Source: Syntrophomonadaceae bacterium (GTDB lineage Bacteria; Bacillota; DSM-12270; Thermacetogeniales; Thermacetogeniaceae). Taken from it: a stretch of 64,000 bases of DNA. This document shows, one piece after another, positions 26,539 to 35,387 of this stretch (its first letter is position 1; each line of letters begins with the position of its first letter). The DNA lies in assembly GCA_012840385.1 (NCBI GenBank), contig DULK01000035.1, positions 1-64,000 on the forward strand, in the 5' to 3' direction. The position numbers and the translations under genes were made by a program. The notes under the pieces were generated by a model. It was given only the letters and a program-made list of their open reading frames with translations, was not told the origin of the DNA and searched no databases.

Positions 26539-26784
26539 ATGATTAAAGTTACCCGGTTAAACGGAGAAGGGTTTTACGTCAACTCCGATCTGATCGAATT
26601 CATCGAGGAAACGCCCGATACCGTCCTCTCGCTCACCACCAGCAAAAAGATCGTGGTAAAGGAAGATGTTGCAGAGATAATCAGGCGCATTATAGATTTT
26701 CGCCGGTTAATTGCGCAGGGTCCGCGCAGGGAAGGCGGGGAAAGCGGGCAGGAGGCGGAGGCCGGGGATTTGGCCGATCATTGA
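26539..26784 (+). CDS. flbD: FlbD family flagellar protein (SwrD-like)
   Basis: An 81-residue protein. MIKVTRLNGEGFYVNSDLIE and the EETPDTVLSLTTSKKIVVKE segment are the FlbD/SwrD family core. In B. subtilis SwrD raises motor power. In many Clostridia this gene precedes motA and motB, which are absent here. ATG 26539 follows GGGTGAG. The basic Gly-rich tail after residue 65 is not conserved. Confidence 0.88.
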   Translation: MIKVTRLNGEGFYVNSDLIEFIEETPDTVLSLTTSKKIVVKEDVAEIIRRIIDFRRLIAQGPRREGGESGQEAEAGDLADH

Positions 26785-26819
26785 GAGAAAACAATTTTGG
26801 TTGACGGGAGGTAGAGTTC

Positions 26820-27323
26820 ATGGCTCCGGAAGCATCCGGCGGGGAAACCCAGAAGCAGCTCAAGCAGGGTATTGTCATCGATCAAAGGATTCTGGTGGTG
26901 GGGGTGGCGGCCGTTGTCATCTGTGCCGTGGCGGCGCTCTTAGTGGCTTTGTTTGTTGTCAGGAATTCAAATAATATTGCTGCTGCGCGCGGCTCGGGAA
27001 CCGCTAAAAGCGAAATTTCCCAAGTAGGCCCTCTCTTCGATGCCGGCGAATACGCGACGAATCTGGCGCCGGGCGGGGAAAAAAAATTCATCAAGATAAA
27101 AATTGTTTTCGAATTAAGCGACAAGTCTTTGGAAAAGGAAATCACGGAAAAATTACCGGTGCTGCAGGATCGGATGCTCTACTTTTTGAACAGTAGAACG
27201 AGCGACGAACTGGGTGCGGAGCAGCGCACCGCATTGAAAACCGAAATGTTGAATGACCTGAACCGCTATCTAACAAAAGGCAAGATTAAGAACATCTATT
27301 TCTCGGATCTGGTCATGCAGTAA
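26820..27323 (+). CDS. fliL: Flagellar basal body-associated protein FliL
   Basis: A 167-residue inner-membrane protein with one membrane helix (about 22-45) and an external domain (PLFDAGEYATNLAPGGEKKFIK) typical of FliL. It supports stator function near the basal body. ATG 26820 has GGGAGG upstream. Confidence 0.9.
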   Translation: MAPEASGGETQKQLKQGIVIDQRILVVGVAAVVICAVAALLVALFVVRNSNNIAAARGSGTAKSEISQVGPLFDAGEYATNLAPGGEKKFIKIKIVFELSDKSLEKEITEKLPVLQDRMLYFLNSRTSDELGAEQRTALKTEMLNDLNRYLTKGKIKNIYFSDLVMQ

Positions 27324-27341
27324 GTTCCTGCGGGAGTGGTT

Positions 27342-28337
27342 ATGATGACAGATATTTTATCCCAATCGGAAATCGACGCATTGCTTGCCGCCCTCACGTC
27401 GGGAGAGGTAAACCCGAACGAATTAAAAGAAGAAGAAAAAACTAAAAAGGTTAGAACGTATGACTTCCGGAGGCCGAACAAGTTCTCCAAGGAACAGATG
27501 AACAGCATGCAGGTTATTTATGAAAACTATGCCAGGACGTTAGCTACCTTTCTGTCCGCACAGCTAAGGAACATAGTCCAGATGTCTGTGCTGTCGGTGG
27601 AACAGCTGACGTACGACGAATTCATCCGTTCGCTTCCCGATCCTTCAATTATCGTCATCTTCAATATGGCCCCTCTCGAGGGGAACGGGATCTTCGAGAT
27701 TCAGGCTCCTCTTGCCTTTGGAATGATTGACCGGCTTTTCGGCGGTTCCGGGGGGGTGCCGAACAAAACCCGTGCCTTAACGGAAATAGAGCGTGCCATT
27801 ATAGAACGGGTGAGCCAGCGAATGCTGGATCTTTTAAGCGAAGCCTGGGAAAACATCACTAAACTCAATCCAAAGGTGGAGTTTATTGAATCCAACCCCC
27901 AGTTCGCTCAAATAGTCTCCCCGATGGAAATGGTGATTTTGATTTCTCTGGAGACGAAGATTGGAGAGATTGAAGGAATGATCAACTTCTGTCTCCCTTA
28001 TATAGTGCTGGAGCCTGTTATCGACAAGCTGAGCCTGCACTTCTGGTTTGCCAGGACGTCGAGCGAACAAAACCCGGCTCACCGTCTTTCTTTACAGAAG
28101 CGAATAGAAACAGCACGAATACCTCTTCACGTGCTCTTGGGGACTACAACCATCACCGTGAGAGAACTCCTTGATCTTCAGGTTGGTGATGTTGTCCCTT
28201 TAGATAAGAAGGTCGAACAGGATTTAGATGTGCTTATAGGGAATTCCCAGAAGTTTTATGCGAAACCCGGCATTTTAAATAAGAGGTTGGCAATTCAAAT
28301 CACCGGTTTTCAAATGAAAGGGGGAGACCTGGCCTGA
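27342..28337 (+). CDS. fliM: Flagellar motor switch protein FliM
   Basis: A 331-residue switch protein. The extreme N-terminus DILSQSEIDALLAAL is the CheY~P-binding helix, the middle domain (about 45-230) is CheC-like (MIDRLFGGSGG), and the C-terminal SpoA domain covers about 245-325. ATG 27342 and ATG 27345 are both possible; GGGAG lies five and eight bases upstream respectively. Its mRNA end carries the ribosome site for fliY. Confidence 0.96.
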   Translation: MMTDILSQSEIDALLAALTSGEVNPNELKEEEKTKKVRTYDFRRPNKFSKEQMNSMQVIYENYARTLATFLSAQLRNIVQMSVLSVEQLTYDEFIRSLPDPSIIVIFNMAPLEGNGIFEIQAPLAFGMIDRLFGGSGGVPNKTRALTEIERAIIERVSQRMLDLLSEAWENITKLNPKVEFIESNPQFAQIVSPMEMVILISLETKIGEIEGMINFCLPYIVLEPVIDKLSLHFWFARTSSEQNPAHRLSLQKRIETARIPLHVLLGTTTITVRELLDLQVGDVVPLDKKVEQDLDVLIGNSQKFYAKPGILNKRLAIQITGFQMKGGDLA

Positions 28338-29413
28338 GTGAAAACATTTTATCACAAGAAGAGATAGACCTTCTGCTTAAGGGAGAGAGCGGCAAGTCTC
28401 AAGACACAACTACGATCTCGGACCTGGAAAAAGATACTATCGGCGAAATCTGTAACATCTCAATGGGGACGGCTGCTACGACTCTTTCCAATTTAATCGG
28501 GAAAAAGGTTGAGATAACCACGCCCCGTGTCAAGATTACAACACGCAGCCAGTTCCAAGTGGATTATCCTATGCCTTACGTTGTAGTTAATGTTCGGTAT
28601 ACCTCTGGTTTAATAGGCGAGAATCTTTTTGTCATTAAAGAGCATGACGCTGCTGTGATTGTTGATCTTATGATGGGGGGAAACGGGAGCGACCCTCCAA
28701 AGGAGTTGAATGAGCTTCATCTCAGCGCAATCAGTGAAGCGATGAACCAGATGATGGGCTCTGCTTCAACCTCGATGTCAACGATTTTCAATAAAACCGT
28801 CAACATCTCGCCCCCCTCGTTGAGATTAGTTAATTTAGCCGAAGAACAGATTGATGGGTTGGATAATGGAGATGAAAGATTAATACTGGTAACCTTCAAG
28901 ATGTTTATTGAGGACCTGGTCGACAGCGAGATGATGCAGCTTTTACCCGTGAGTTTTGCCAAGGAGATCAGCCGGGGGCTGCTTGGTCAGTTAGAAGAAA
29001 GCCCTTCTCCTGCACAAGAGGAATTAACAAGGGTTGCATCAAAGGAACCACCTCCTCAGGTTAGATCTCAACCGGTAAGTGCCGATGAGGGAGTCCAAAT
29101 CCAACCGGTACAGTTTGTTCCATTTGATACTATTACGTCACAACCTAAAGAGACTGCGAATTTAACATTGATCTTAGACGTGTCGCTGCAGTTTTCGGTG
29201 GAATTGGGGAGAACGCACAAGACCATCAAGGAAATACTTGAACTGGGGCCGGGGTCGATCGTTGAGCTGGAAAAGCTTGCCGGGGAACCTGTCGATGTTC
29301 TGGTTAACGGCAAACCTATCGCCAAAGGAGAGGTCGTAGTAATAGATGAGAACTATGGGGTGCGCATAACCGAAATCTTAAGCTCCGCTGAGCGGCTTGA
29401 TAAGCTTCAGTAG
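28334..29413 (+). CDS. fliY: Flagellar motor switch phosphatase FliY, probable CTG start
   Basis: A 359-residue protein combining a CheC-type CheY~P phosphatase domain with a C-terminal FliN/SpoA domain (about 270-350). Both phosphatase helices are present: GEICNISMGTAATTLSNL and SEAMNQMMGSASTSMS, each with Glu-x-x-x-Asn. The conserved N-terminal peptide NILSQEEIDLLLKG lies upstream of the first ATG (28463), in the same frame, and no ATG, GTG or TTG precedes it. CTG 28334 overlaps the fliM stop and has GGGGGAG seven bases upstream. I therefore place the start there; starting at 28463 would cut the first phosphatase helix. Confidence 0.93.
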   Translation: MSENILSQEEIDLLLKGESGKSQDTTTISDLEKDTIGEICNISMGTAATTLSNLIGKKVEITTPRVKITTRSQFQVDYPMPYVVVNVRYTSGLIGENLFVIKEHDAAVIVDLMMGGNGSDPPKELNELHLSAISEAMNQMMGSASTSMSTIFNKTVNISPPSLRLVNLAEEQIDGLDNGDERLILVTFKMFIEDLVDSEMMQLLPVSFAKEISRGLLGQLEESPSPAQEELTRVASKEPPPQVRSQPVSADEGVQIQPVQFVPFDTITSQPKETANLTLILDVSLQFSVELGRTHKTIKEILELGPGSIVELEKLAGEPVDVLVNGKPIAKGEVVVIDENYGVRITEILSSAERLDKLQ

Positions 29414-29433
29414 TAATTCGGGAGGGAGATATA

Positions 29434-29796
29434 TTGGGTAAGCGTATTTTAATTGTTGATGACGCAGCTTTTATGCGTATGATGCTGAAAGACATCCTGA
29501 CCAAGAACGGCTATATCGTAGCCGGTGAGGCTGAAAACGGAGCAGTTGCCGTAGAAAAGTTTAAAGAATTGCGTCCCGATCTGGTGACGATGGATATCAC
29601 CATGCCAGAGAAGGATGGTATCACGGCTGTAAAAGAAATCTGTGCAATAGATTCTAATGCGAAGATCATCATGTGCAGCGCCATGGGCCAGCAGGCGATG
29701 GTCATCGACTCGATTCAAGCAGGCGCGAAGGATTTCATTGTAAAACCCTTTCAACCCGACAGGGTATTGGAAGCAGTCGCTAAGGTATTGGGATAA
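29434..29796 (+). CDS. cheY: Chemotaxis response regulator CheY
   Basis: A 120-residue single-domain receiver. The acidic pair DD at 9-10, phosphoacceptor Asp54 in VTMDITMPEKDG and Lys in FIVKPF near 104 are intact. Phosphorylated CheY binds FliM and FliY to alter rotation. TTG 29434 follows GGGAGGGA. Its position between fliY and fliO is the Bacillus/Clostridium arrangement. Confidence 0.95.
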   Translation: MGKRILIVDDAAFMRMMLKDILTKNGYIVAGEAENGAVAVEKFKELRPDLVTMDITMPEKDGITAVKEICAIDSNAKIIMCSAMGQQAMVIDSIQAGAKDFIVKPFQPDRVLEAVAKVLG

Positions 29797-29808
29797 CCGG
29801 GGGGCCAC

Positions 29809-30345
29809 TTGGTTATGACAACTTCAGCACTAAAAAACCTGTTAAAAATCGTGGAAACATACCTGATACTCCTTATTATCGCACCCCCGGCCTGGGCCGC
29901 TCCTTTAACTAATTTGGAATACCAGGAACCGGAACCTGTGGCACCACCAAGTATTGGTGGGCTTCTATTCCGTTTGATCATCAGTTTAATAGTTGTGATT
30001 GGGCTGGCTATTATAGGCATCAAGTTTTTACAGAAACGGGCCTTCATTACGCAAACTGGACGCTGGATTAGAATCATAGATCAGGTTGGTATTGGTCCCA
30101 ACAAGGCATTACTGCTGTCGGAAATTGCCGGAAGGATATATGTACTGGGGGTTACGGATCACAGCATCTCGAAACTTCTGGAAATTGAAGAAACTTCACA
30201 AGTAGCGGCAATTTTAGAAGAAAGCCTGGAAACCGGTATTTCTCCGTGGAAAGGCGGAATTTTGCCTAAACTTTGGAGGAAACCGTTCCAGCAAATGTTT
30301 ATTGAAAAAAAGGACGATCCTTTTGATGCCAGAGAGGGAGAATAA
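29809..30345 (+). CDS. fliO: Flagellar biosynthetic protein FliO (FliZ type)
   Basis: A 178-residue export-gate assembly protein. A signal-like N-terminus ends near AWAAP, then a membrane helix RLIISLIVVIGLAIIGIKFL lies at about 57-78, followed by a small cytoplasmic domain with IDQVGIGPNKALLLSEIAGR. TTG 29809 and ATG 29815 are both possible; the GGGGGG site sits four and ten bases upstream. It helps stabilise FliP during gate assembly. Confidence 0.85.
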   Translation: MVMTTSALKNLLKIVETYLILLIIAPPAWAAPLTNLEYQEPEPVAPPSIGGLLFRLIISLIVVIGLAIIGIKFLQKRAFITQTGRWIRIIDQVGIGPNKALLLSEIAGRIYVLGVTDHSISKLLEIEETSQVAAILEESLETGISPWKGGILPKLWRKPFQQMFIEKKDDPFDAREGE

Positions 30346-30348
30346 AGG

Positions 30349-31128
30349 ATGAGGGAGAGGAAGAAGGCTGTCGGCATCCTGATCACCGTCACCGTACTGC
30401 TTGGCTTTGTCTGCTATTTCGTTTTCATCCGGCATGCCAGTGCGCAACCCGTTCCCGTCCCGCGCTTGAATATCGGCATTGACACTGCCCAGAAACCGGA
30501 AGAAGTATCTCAGAGTCTGCAAATACTTCTGCTTATTACGTTATTGTCTCTCGCTCCTGCAATCCTGATCATGATGACATCCTTCACGCGCATCATTGTC
30601 GTCCTTTCCTTTATGCGGAGTGCTCTTGCAACTCAGCAAATGCCCCCCAACCAGGTACTGATTGGGCTGGCTTTATTTCTTACCTTTTTCGTGATGGCAC
30701 CCACCTGGCAGACGGTCAACAGTGATGCATTGCAGCCCTATTTAAAAGGCCAGATAACACAGGAAGAGGCCTTCCGGCGCGGGATGGAACCTATCCGGTC
30801 GTTTATGTTCAAACAGACCAGGGAAAAGGATCTTGCCCTTTTTGTATCACTGGCTCATATTCCCAGGCCGCATAATTACAATGACATTCCCAATTACGTC
30901 TTGATTCCGGCGTTTTCGATAAGTGAGTTGAAAACAGCCTTTCAAATGGGATTTGTACTTTTCATTCCTTTTTTAGTTATCGATATGATAGTTGCCAGCA
31001 CTTTGATGTCAATGGGTATGCTTATGCTGCCTCCCATGATGATCTCTTTACCTTTAAAGATTCTTTTGTTTATCATGGTGGACGGCTGGAACTTGCTTGT
31101 TCGCTCTTTAATAATGAGTTTCCATTAA
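30349..31128 (+). CDS. fliP: Flagellar export gate protein FliP
   Basis: A 259-residue membrane protein with an N-terminal signal-like helix and four membrane segments. MMTSFTRIIVVLSFMRSALATQ and the C-terminal FLVIDMIVASTLMSMGM are strongly conserved in FliP. Five copies form the core of the type III export gate with FliQ and FliR. ATG 30349 has AGGGAG eight bases upstream. Confidence 0.97.
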   Translation: MRERKKAVGILITVTVLLGFVCYFVFIRHASAQPVPVPRLNIGIDTAQKPEEVSQSLQILLLITLLSLAPAILIMMTSFTRIIVVLSFMRSALATQQMPPNQVLIGLALFLTFFVMAPTWQTVNSDALQPYLKGQITQEEAFRRGMEPIRSFMFKQTREKDLALFVSLAHIPRPHNYNDIPNYVLIPAFSISELKTAFQMGFVLFIPFLVIDMIVASTLMSMGMLMLPPMMISLPLKILLFIMVDGWNLLVRSLIMSFH

Positions 31129-31139
31129 GGAGTCGTGAA

Positions 31140-31412
31140 ATGACAGAGCAGTATATTATTACCCTGGGACGTGAGGCCTTATACGCAATTCTTCTGGTCT
31201 CTGCCCCGCTGCTGGGAGCGAGTCTGCTGGTGGGTTTGCTCGTCAGCATTTTTCAGGCTACTACCCAGATTCAGGAGCAGACGTTGAGCTTTATACCGAA
31301 GATCATAGCAGTGCTCGTAACTGCTGTTATCTTCGCACCGTGGATGTTAAAAATACTGGTTTCTTTTACCCAGGGCCTGTACCTGAATCTCCCGCGCCTG
31401 ATAGGAGGTTAG
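31140..31412 (+). CDS. fliQ: Flagellar export gate protein FliQ
   Basis: A 90-residue protein of two membrane helices. The segment VGLLVSIFQATTQIQEQTL between them is diagnostic. It forms the export gate with FliP and FliR. ATG 31140 has AAGGAG seven bases upstream. Confidence 0.96.
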   Translation: MTEQYIITLGREALYAILLVSAPLLGASLLVGLLVSIFQATTQIQEQTLSFIPKIIAVLVTAVIFAPWMLKILVSFTQGLYLNLPRLIGG

Positions 31413-31415
31413 AAT

Positions 31416-32207
31416 CTGGCTCCCATGGCTTTCACGAACTATGTTTTTCAGCATATCGATCTCTTTTTTCTGGTGTTCGGTAGGGTGGCCGGGTTCTTTC
31501 TGACTGCGGTTCCCTTCAGCAGCAGGAATTTCTTGCTGCAGGCGAAAATATGGCTGGCAGCACTGTTTAGTTATCTTATTTTTATGGTTTACCCGCGTAA
31601 TACAGCTGCGGTTTCAGGGGATTTAATCGGCTATCTGTTGCAGTTCGGCGGAGAATTTTTAATAGGAGCAATCATGGGGTTCCTTACCCAGATCACCTTT
31701 GCGATTTTTCAGTTTGCCGGGCAGATGATGGATATGCAGATCGGTTTTGGCATCGTAAATGTGATTGATCCTCAGTACGGGATCCAGGTTCCCATCCTGG
31801 GAAATTTTAAAAACCTGCTTGCCCTGCTCTTTTTTCTGGCGATTAACGGGCATCATTATCTTCTGCTGGCCCTTGAACGCAGCTACGACTTCCTGCCGAT
31901 CGGCAATATTCACATCAGCGGAGGATTCTACTCCTTTATTTTTTCGCTGGCGGGTGAAATGTTCATTTCTGCCTTAAAAATAGCACTTCCAGTTCTCGGG
32001 GCTCTTTTTATAGCCGACCTGGCGATGGGCATCATCGCCCGTACAGTGCCCCAAATGAATGTTTTTCTTGTGGGATTGCCGTTAAAGATCGGCGTCGGTT
32101 TGGGAATGTTGATGCTGATGATGCCGCTGTTTATCTGGATATTTTATTGGATCTTTACAGGGCTGTTTGAAGATTTGAACAGGCTGCTGATCATCATGAG
32201 AAGGTGA
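31416..32207 (+). CDS. fliR: Flagellar export gate protein FliR, probable CTG start
   Basis: A gate protein with about six membrane helices; LFFLVFGRVAGFFLTAVPF and the mid-region GQMMDMQIGFGI are recognisable. AGGAGG at 31403-31408 lies seven bases before CTG 31416 but sixteen before ATG 31425, too far for normal use. The protein is 263 residues from CTG or 260 from ATG, so both are compatible with the family and the choice rests on spacing alone. The end overlaps the flhB ribosome site. Confidence 0.9.
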   Translation: MAPMAFTNYVFQHIDLFFLVFGRVAGFFLTAVPFSSRNFLLQAKIWLAALFSYLIFMVYPRNTAAVSGDLIGYLLQFGGEFLIGAIMGFLTQITFAIFQFAGQMMDMQIGFGIVNVIDPQYGIQVPILGNFKNLLALLFFLAINGHHYLLLALERSYDFLPIGNIHISGGFYSFIFSLAGEMFISALKIALPVLGALFIADLAMGIIARTVPQMNVFLVGLPLKIGVGLGMLMLMMPLFIWIFYWIFTGLFEDLNRLLIIMRR

Positions 32208-32212
32208 CGTTT

Positions 32213-33322
32213 TTGGTAGAGGGTCTTGAAAGGCTAAACCTGCAGCTGTTTGCTGAGGATCGAACTGAAAAAGCAACTCCTCGCCGGCGGGAAGAGGCTC
32301 GCAGAAGAGGACAGGTAGTACGCAGCATGGAAATCAATTCGGCTGTAATCCTCTTGTGCACCTTTTTCTTCTTGAAAACATTCAGCCCCTGGTTGGGGAT
32401 TCAAATAGGAAATTTCACCAGTCAAATTCTCGGCGAGTTGGGCAGGCAGGATCTTGGAATGAAAAACCTGTACAGCATCATCCTGTTCACTTTTATTGCG
32501 TTCTTTCAGATCTGCCTCCCCATAATGGGTATTGCCCTGGGAGCAGGGCTGGTGGCGAACTACCTGCAGGTGGGAGTGCTTTTTACAGGCCATCCGCTTA
32601 CGCCGAGATTTGATCGTCTGAACCCGGTCGAGGGTTTTAAAAGAATCTTCTCCCGGCGTGCTGTTATGGAACTCGTTAAAGCAGTTATAAAAATGGGGAT
32701 GGTCGGGTATTTCGCCTATACCACCGTGAGGGGCAATCTGGACTTATTTCCCGGGCTGCTGGATATGAGCGTAGCCCGGGCCGTCGGGGAGATCGGGGAA
32801 TTGAGCAGCACCATTATCTTACGGATCGGCATTCTTCTCCTGGTCCTTGCAATTGTTGATTACCTCTTTCAATATTGGGAATATGAAAAATCGATCAGAA
32901 TGACAAAACAGGAATTGAAGGAAGAGTACCGTCAGTACGAGGGGGACCCTCAGGTAAAGGCTAAAATAAGGCAGCTTCAAAGACAGATTTCACTCCACCG
33001 GATGATGCAGGAGCTTCCGAAAGCTGATGTTGTTATTACAAACCCAACCCATTATGCAGTAGCGCTTAAGTATGTACCAGACGAAATGAAAGCCCCGGTT
33101 GTCATCGCAAAGGGGGTGGACGAATTGGCATTGCGAATCAGGGAGGTTGCCAGAGATAACAACATAACCATTTTCGAAGACCCGCCTCTCGCCCAAACCC
33201 TGTATAAGACCGTAGAGATTGGACAGATGATTCCCCCGGAGCTTTATGAAGCAGTGGCACACGTCTTAGCCTTCGTTTACAGGCTCCGTCAGGGGTACTT
33301 CCGCGAAAGGGGGGTGAGCTAG
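32213..33322 (+). CDS. flhB: Flagellar export switch protein FlhB
   Basis: A 369-residue membrane protein. It has four membrane helices and a cytoplasmic domain that autocleaves at NPTH (in VITNPTHYAVALKY), which changes export specificity from hook to filament proteins when FliK signals. The N-terminal EDRTEKATPRRREEAR is diagnostic. TTG 32213 has GAAGGTGA five bases upstream; GTG 32204 lies within that site and is unlikely. Confidence 0.97.
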   Translation: MVEGLERLNLQLFAEDRTEKATPRRREEARRRGQVVRSMEINSAVILLCTFFFLKTFSPWLGIQIGNFTSQILGELGRQDLGMKNLYSIILFTFIAFFQICLPIMGIALGAGLVANYLQVGVLFTGHPLTPRFDRLNPVEGFKRIFSRRAVMELVKAVIKMGMVGYFAYTTVRGNLDLFPGLLDMSVARAVGEIGELSSTIILRIGILLLVLAIVDYLFQYWEYEKSIRMTKQELKEEYRQYEGDPQVKAKIRQLQRQISLHRMMQELPKADVVITNPTHYAVALKYVPDEMKAPVVIAKGVDELALRIREVARDNNITIFEDPPLAQTLYKTVEIGQMIPPELYEAVAHVLAFVYRLRQGYFRERGVS

Positions 33323-33323
33323 G

Positions 33324-35387
33324 TTGGCCAGTGTACCGGTTAGCGGAAATTATTTTAGATATAGTGATATCACCGTTGCGGTTGCCGTCATCCTGTCGGT
33401 TGTGATGATGATTGTTCCGGTTCCGCCTGACCTCTTGAGTTTTCTTCTTATTCTGAATATCACTCTGTCCCTTCTTATTTTGCTGGTTTCTCTTTTCACC
33501 CAGGAGGCCCTGGAGTTTTCCGTGTTCCCGTCGCTTCTTCTGATTATGACTTTGTTCAGGCTCTGTTTAAATATATCCACGGCCCGGTTAATACTCCTGT
33601 ATGCCTATGCCGGTGAAGTGGTCCAGAAATTTGGTGGCTTTGTTATAGGGGGAAACCCGGCGGTTGGCTTTGTTATTTTCTTAATATTAGTGGTGATCCA
33701 GTTTATCGTAATAACAAGGGGTGCAGAGCGGGTTTCAGAAGTTGCCGCCCGTTTCACCCTGGACGCCATGCCTGGCAAACAGATGAGTATCGATGCCGAT
33801 CTCAACGCAGGTATCATTACTGAAGCAGAAGCAAAGAAAAGACGAAGAAAAATCCAGCAAGAGGCCGATTTTTACGGCGCCATGGACGGTGCCAGCAAGT
33901 TCGTCCGGGGAGATGCCATTGCTGCATTGGTGATTATTGTTATCAATATCCTGGGCGGATTTATTATCGGCTTAGTACAAAAGGGAATGTCCTTTCAAGA
34001 GGCGCTTCAGACCTATACGCTTCTGACCGTTGGAGACGGTCTCGTCACGCAGATACCGGCCCTGTTGATCTCTACATCGGCAGGTATCATTGTAACCCGT
34101 GCTGCTTCGGAAGCCAGCTTTGGTTTTGATCTTTCCAAACAACTGTTTAGCTATCCAAAAGCCCTTGGCGTGGCCGGTGGGATACTTTTAATACTGGCTT
34201 TTCTTGGCCTGCCACCTGTGCCTATTATTATCATGTCCGGCCTGCTAGGCGGTTTGGCTTATTCTCTGAACCGTTCCTCTAAAGAAAACAAACTTAAAGA
34301 AGAGGAAAGGCAGCGGGCACAAGAATTGGAAGAGTCAAAAAAACCGGAGCATATTTTATCCCTCGTCCAGGTTGATCCCCTTGAAATCGAGCTCGGGTAC
34401 AACTTGATACCTCTTGTCGACGCTAAACAGGGAGGTGATCTCCTGGACAGGGTGGTGATGATCAGGCGCCAGTGCGCCCTCGAGCTGGGGTTTATTGTTC
34501 CTCCGGTACGTCTAAGGGATAATATGCAGTTAAATCCCAATTCCTACGTGATCAAGATAAAAGGGGTGGAGGTGGCTCGCGGCGACCTGATGCTGGATCA
34601 CTTCCTGGCACTTGGCCCGGATGTTCAGGACAAGCTTGAGGGAATACCAACACAAGAACCCACTTTTGGTTTGCCCGCCCTCTGGATTCCGGCGCACTGC
34701 AAGGAAGATGCGGAACTTGCCGGATTTACGGTTGTTGACCCAACATCTGTGATTGCCACTCACCTCACCGAAGTAATTAAAAAATATGCCCATGAACTGC
34801 TCACCAGGCAGGATGTTCAGAATTTTATTGACCATATTAAAAAGACTAACCCGGCAGTGATAAATGAACTTTCCCCTGATCTGATCAGCCTGGGAGAAAT
34901 TCAGAAAGTCCTAGGTAACCTCCTGCGGGAGAGGGTTTCGATTCGAGATTTGGTTACTATTCTGGAGACCCTGGCAGATTGTGCAAGGTTGACAAGGGAT
35001 CTGGATCTCCTTACCGAATATATACGTCAAGCCCTTGGAAGACAAATTGTCAGCCAGTATTTAGAAGATAACAAGCTCTGCGTATTAACACTGGACCCTG
35101 AAATAGAACAGTTTTTAAAGGAAGGGATACAGAAGGGTGAACAGGGTTCGTACCTTGTGCTGGAACCGCAAAAGGCACAGCGTCTTCTAGGAAAATTAAA
35201 AGAAGGCGCGCAACGAATGATGGAAGCGGGGCATCAACCTATCATTTTGTGCGCACCAGTATTGAGGTTGCACCTTAAGCGATTAACTGAAAGAATCTTG
35301 CCAGGTCTCGTAGTTCTTTCCTTTAATGAACTGCAGCCAAATATACAGGTGGAATCCGTTGGGATGGTGAGCATGCTTGAAGATTAG
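33324..35387 (+). CDS. flhA: Flagellar export gate protein FlhA
   Basis: A 687-residue protein with about eight N-terminal membrane helices (1-315). The FHIPEP signature region RFTLDAMPGKQMSIDADL follows near residue 145. A large cytoplasmic ring domain (about 340-687) docks chaperone-substrate complexes. TTG 33324 follows GGGGGGTGA. Confidence 0.98.
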   Translation: MASVPVSGNYFRYSDITVAVAVILSVVMMIVPVPPDLLSFLLILNITLSLLILLVSLFTQEALEFSVFPSLLLIMTLFRLCLNISTARLILLYAYAGEVVQKFGGFVIGGNPAVGFVIFLILVVIQFIVITRGAERVSEVAARFTLDAMPGKQMSIDADLNAGIITEAEAKKRRRKIQQEADFYGAMDGASKFVRGDAIAALVIIVINILGGFIIGLVQKGMSFQEALQTYTLLTVGDGLVTQIPALLISTSAGIIVTRAASEASFGFDLSKQLFSYPKALGVAGGILLILAFLGLPPVPIIIMSGLLGGLAYSLNRSSKENKLKEEERQRAQELEESKKPEHILSLVQVDPLEIELGYNLIPLVDAKQGGDLLDRVVMIRRQCALELGFIVPPVRLRDNMQLNPNSYVIKIKGVEVARGDLMLDHFLALGPDVQDKLEGIPTQEPTFGLPALWIPAHCKEDAELAGFTVVDPTSVIATHLTEVIKKYAHELLTRQDVQNFIDHIKKTNPAVINELSPDLISLGEIQKVLGNLLRERVSIRDLVTILETLADCARLTRDLDLLTEYIRQALGRQIVSQYLEDNKLCVLTLDPEIEQFLKEGIQKGEQGSYLVLEPQKAQRLLGKLKEGAQRMMEAGHQPIILCAPVLRLHLKRLTERILPGLVVLSFNELQPNIQVESVGMVSMLED

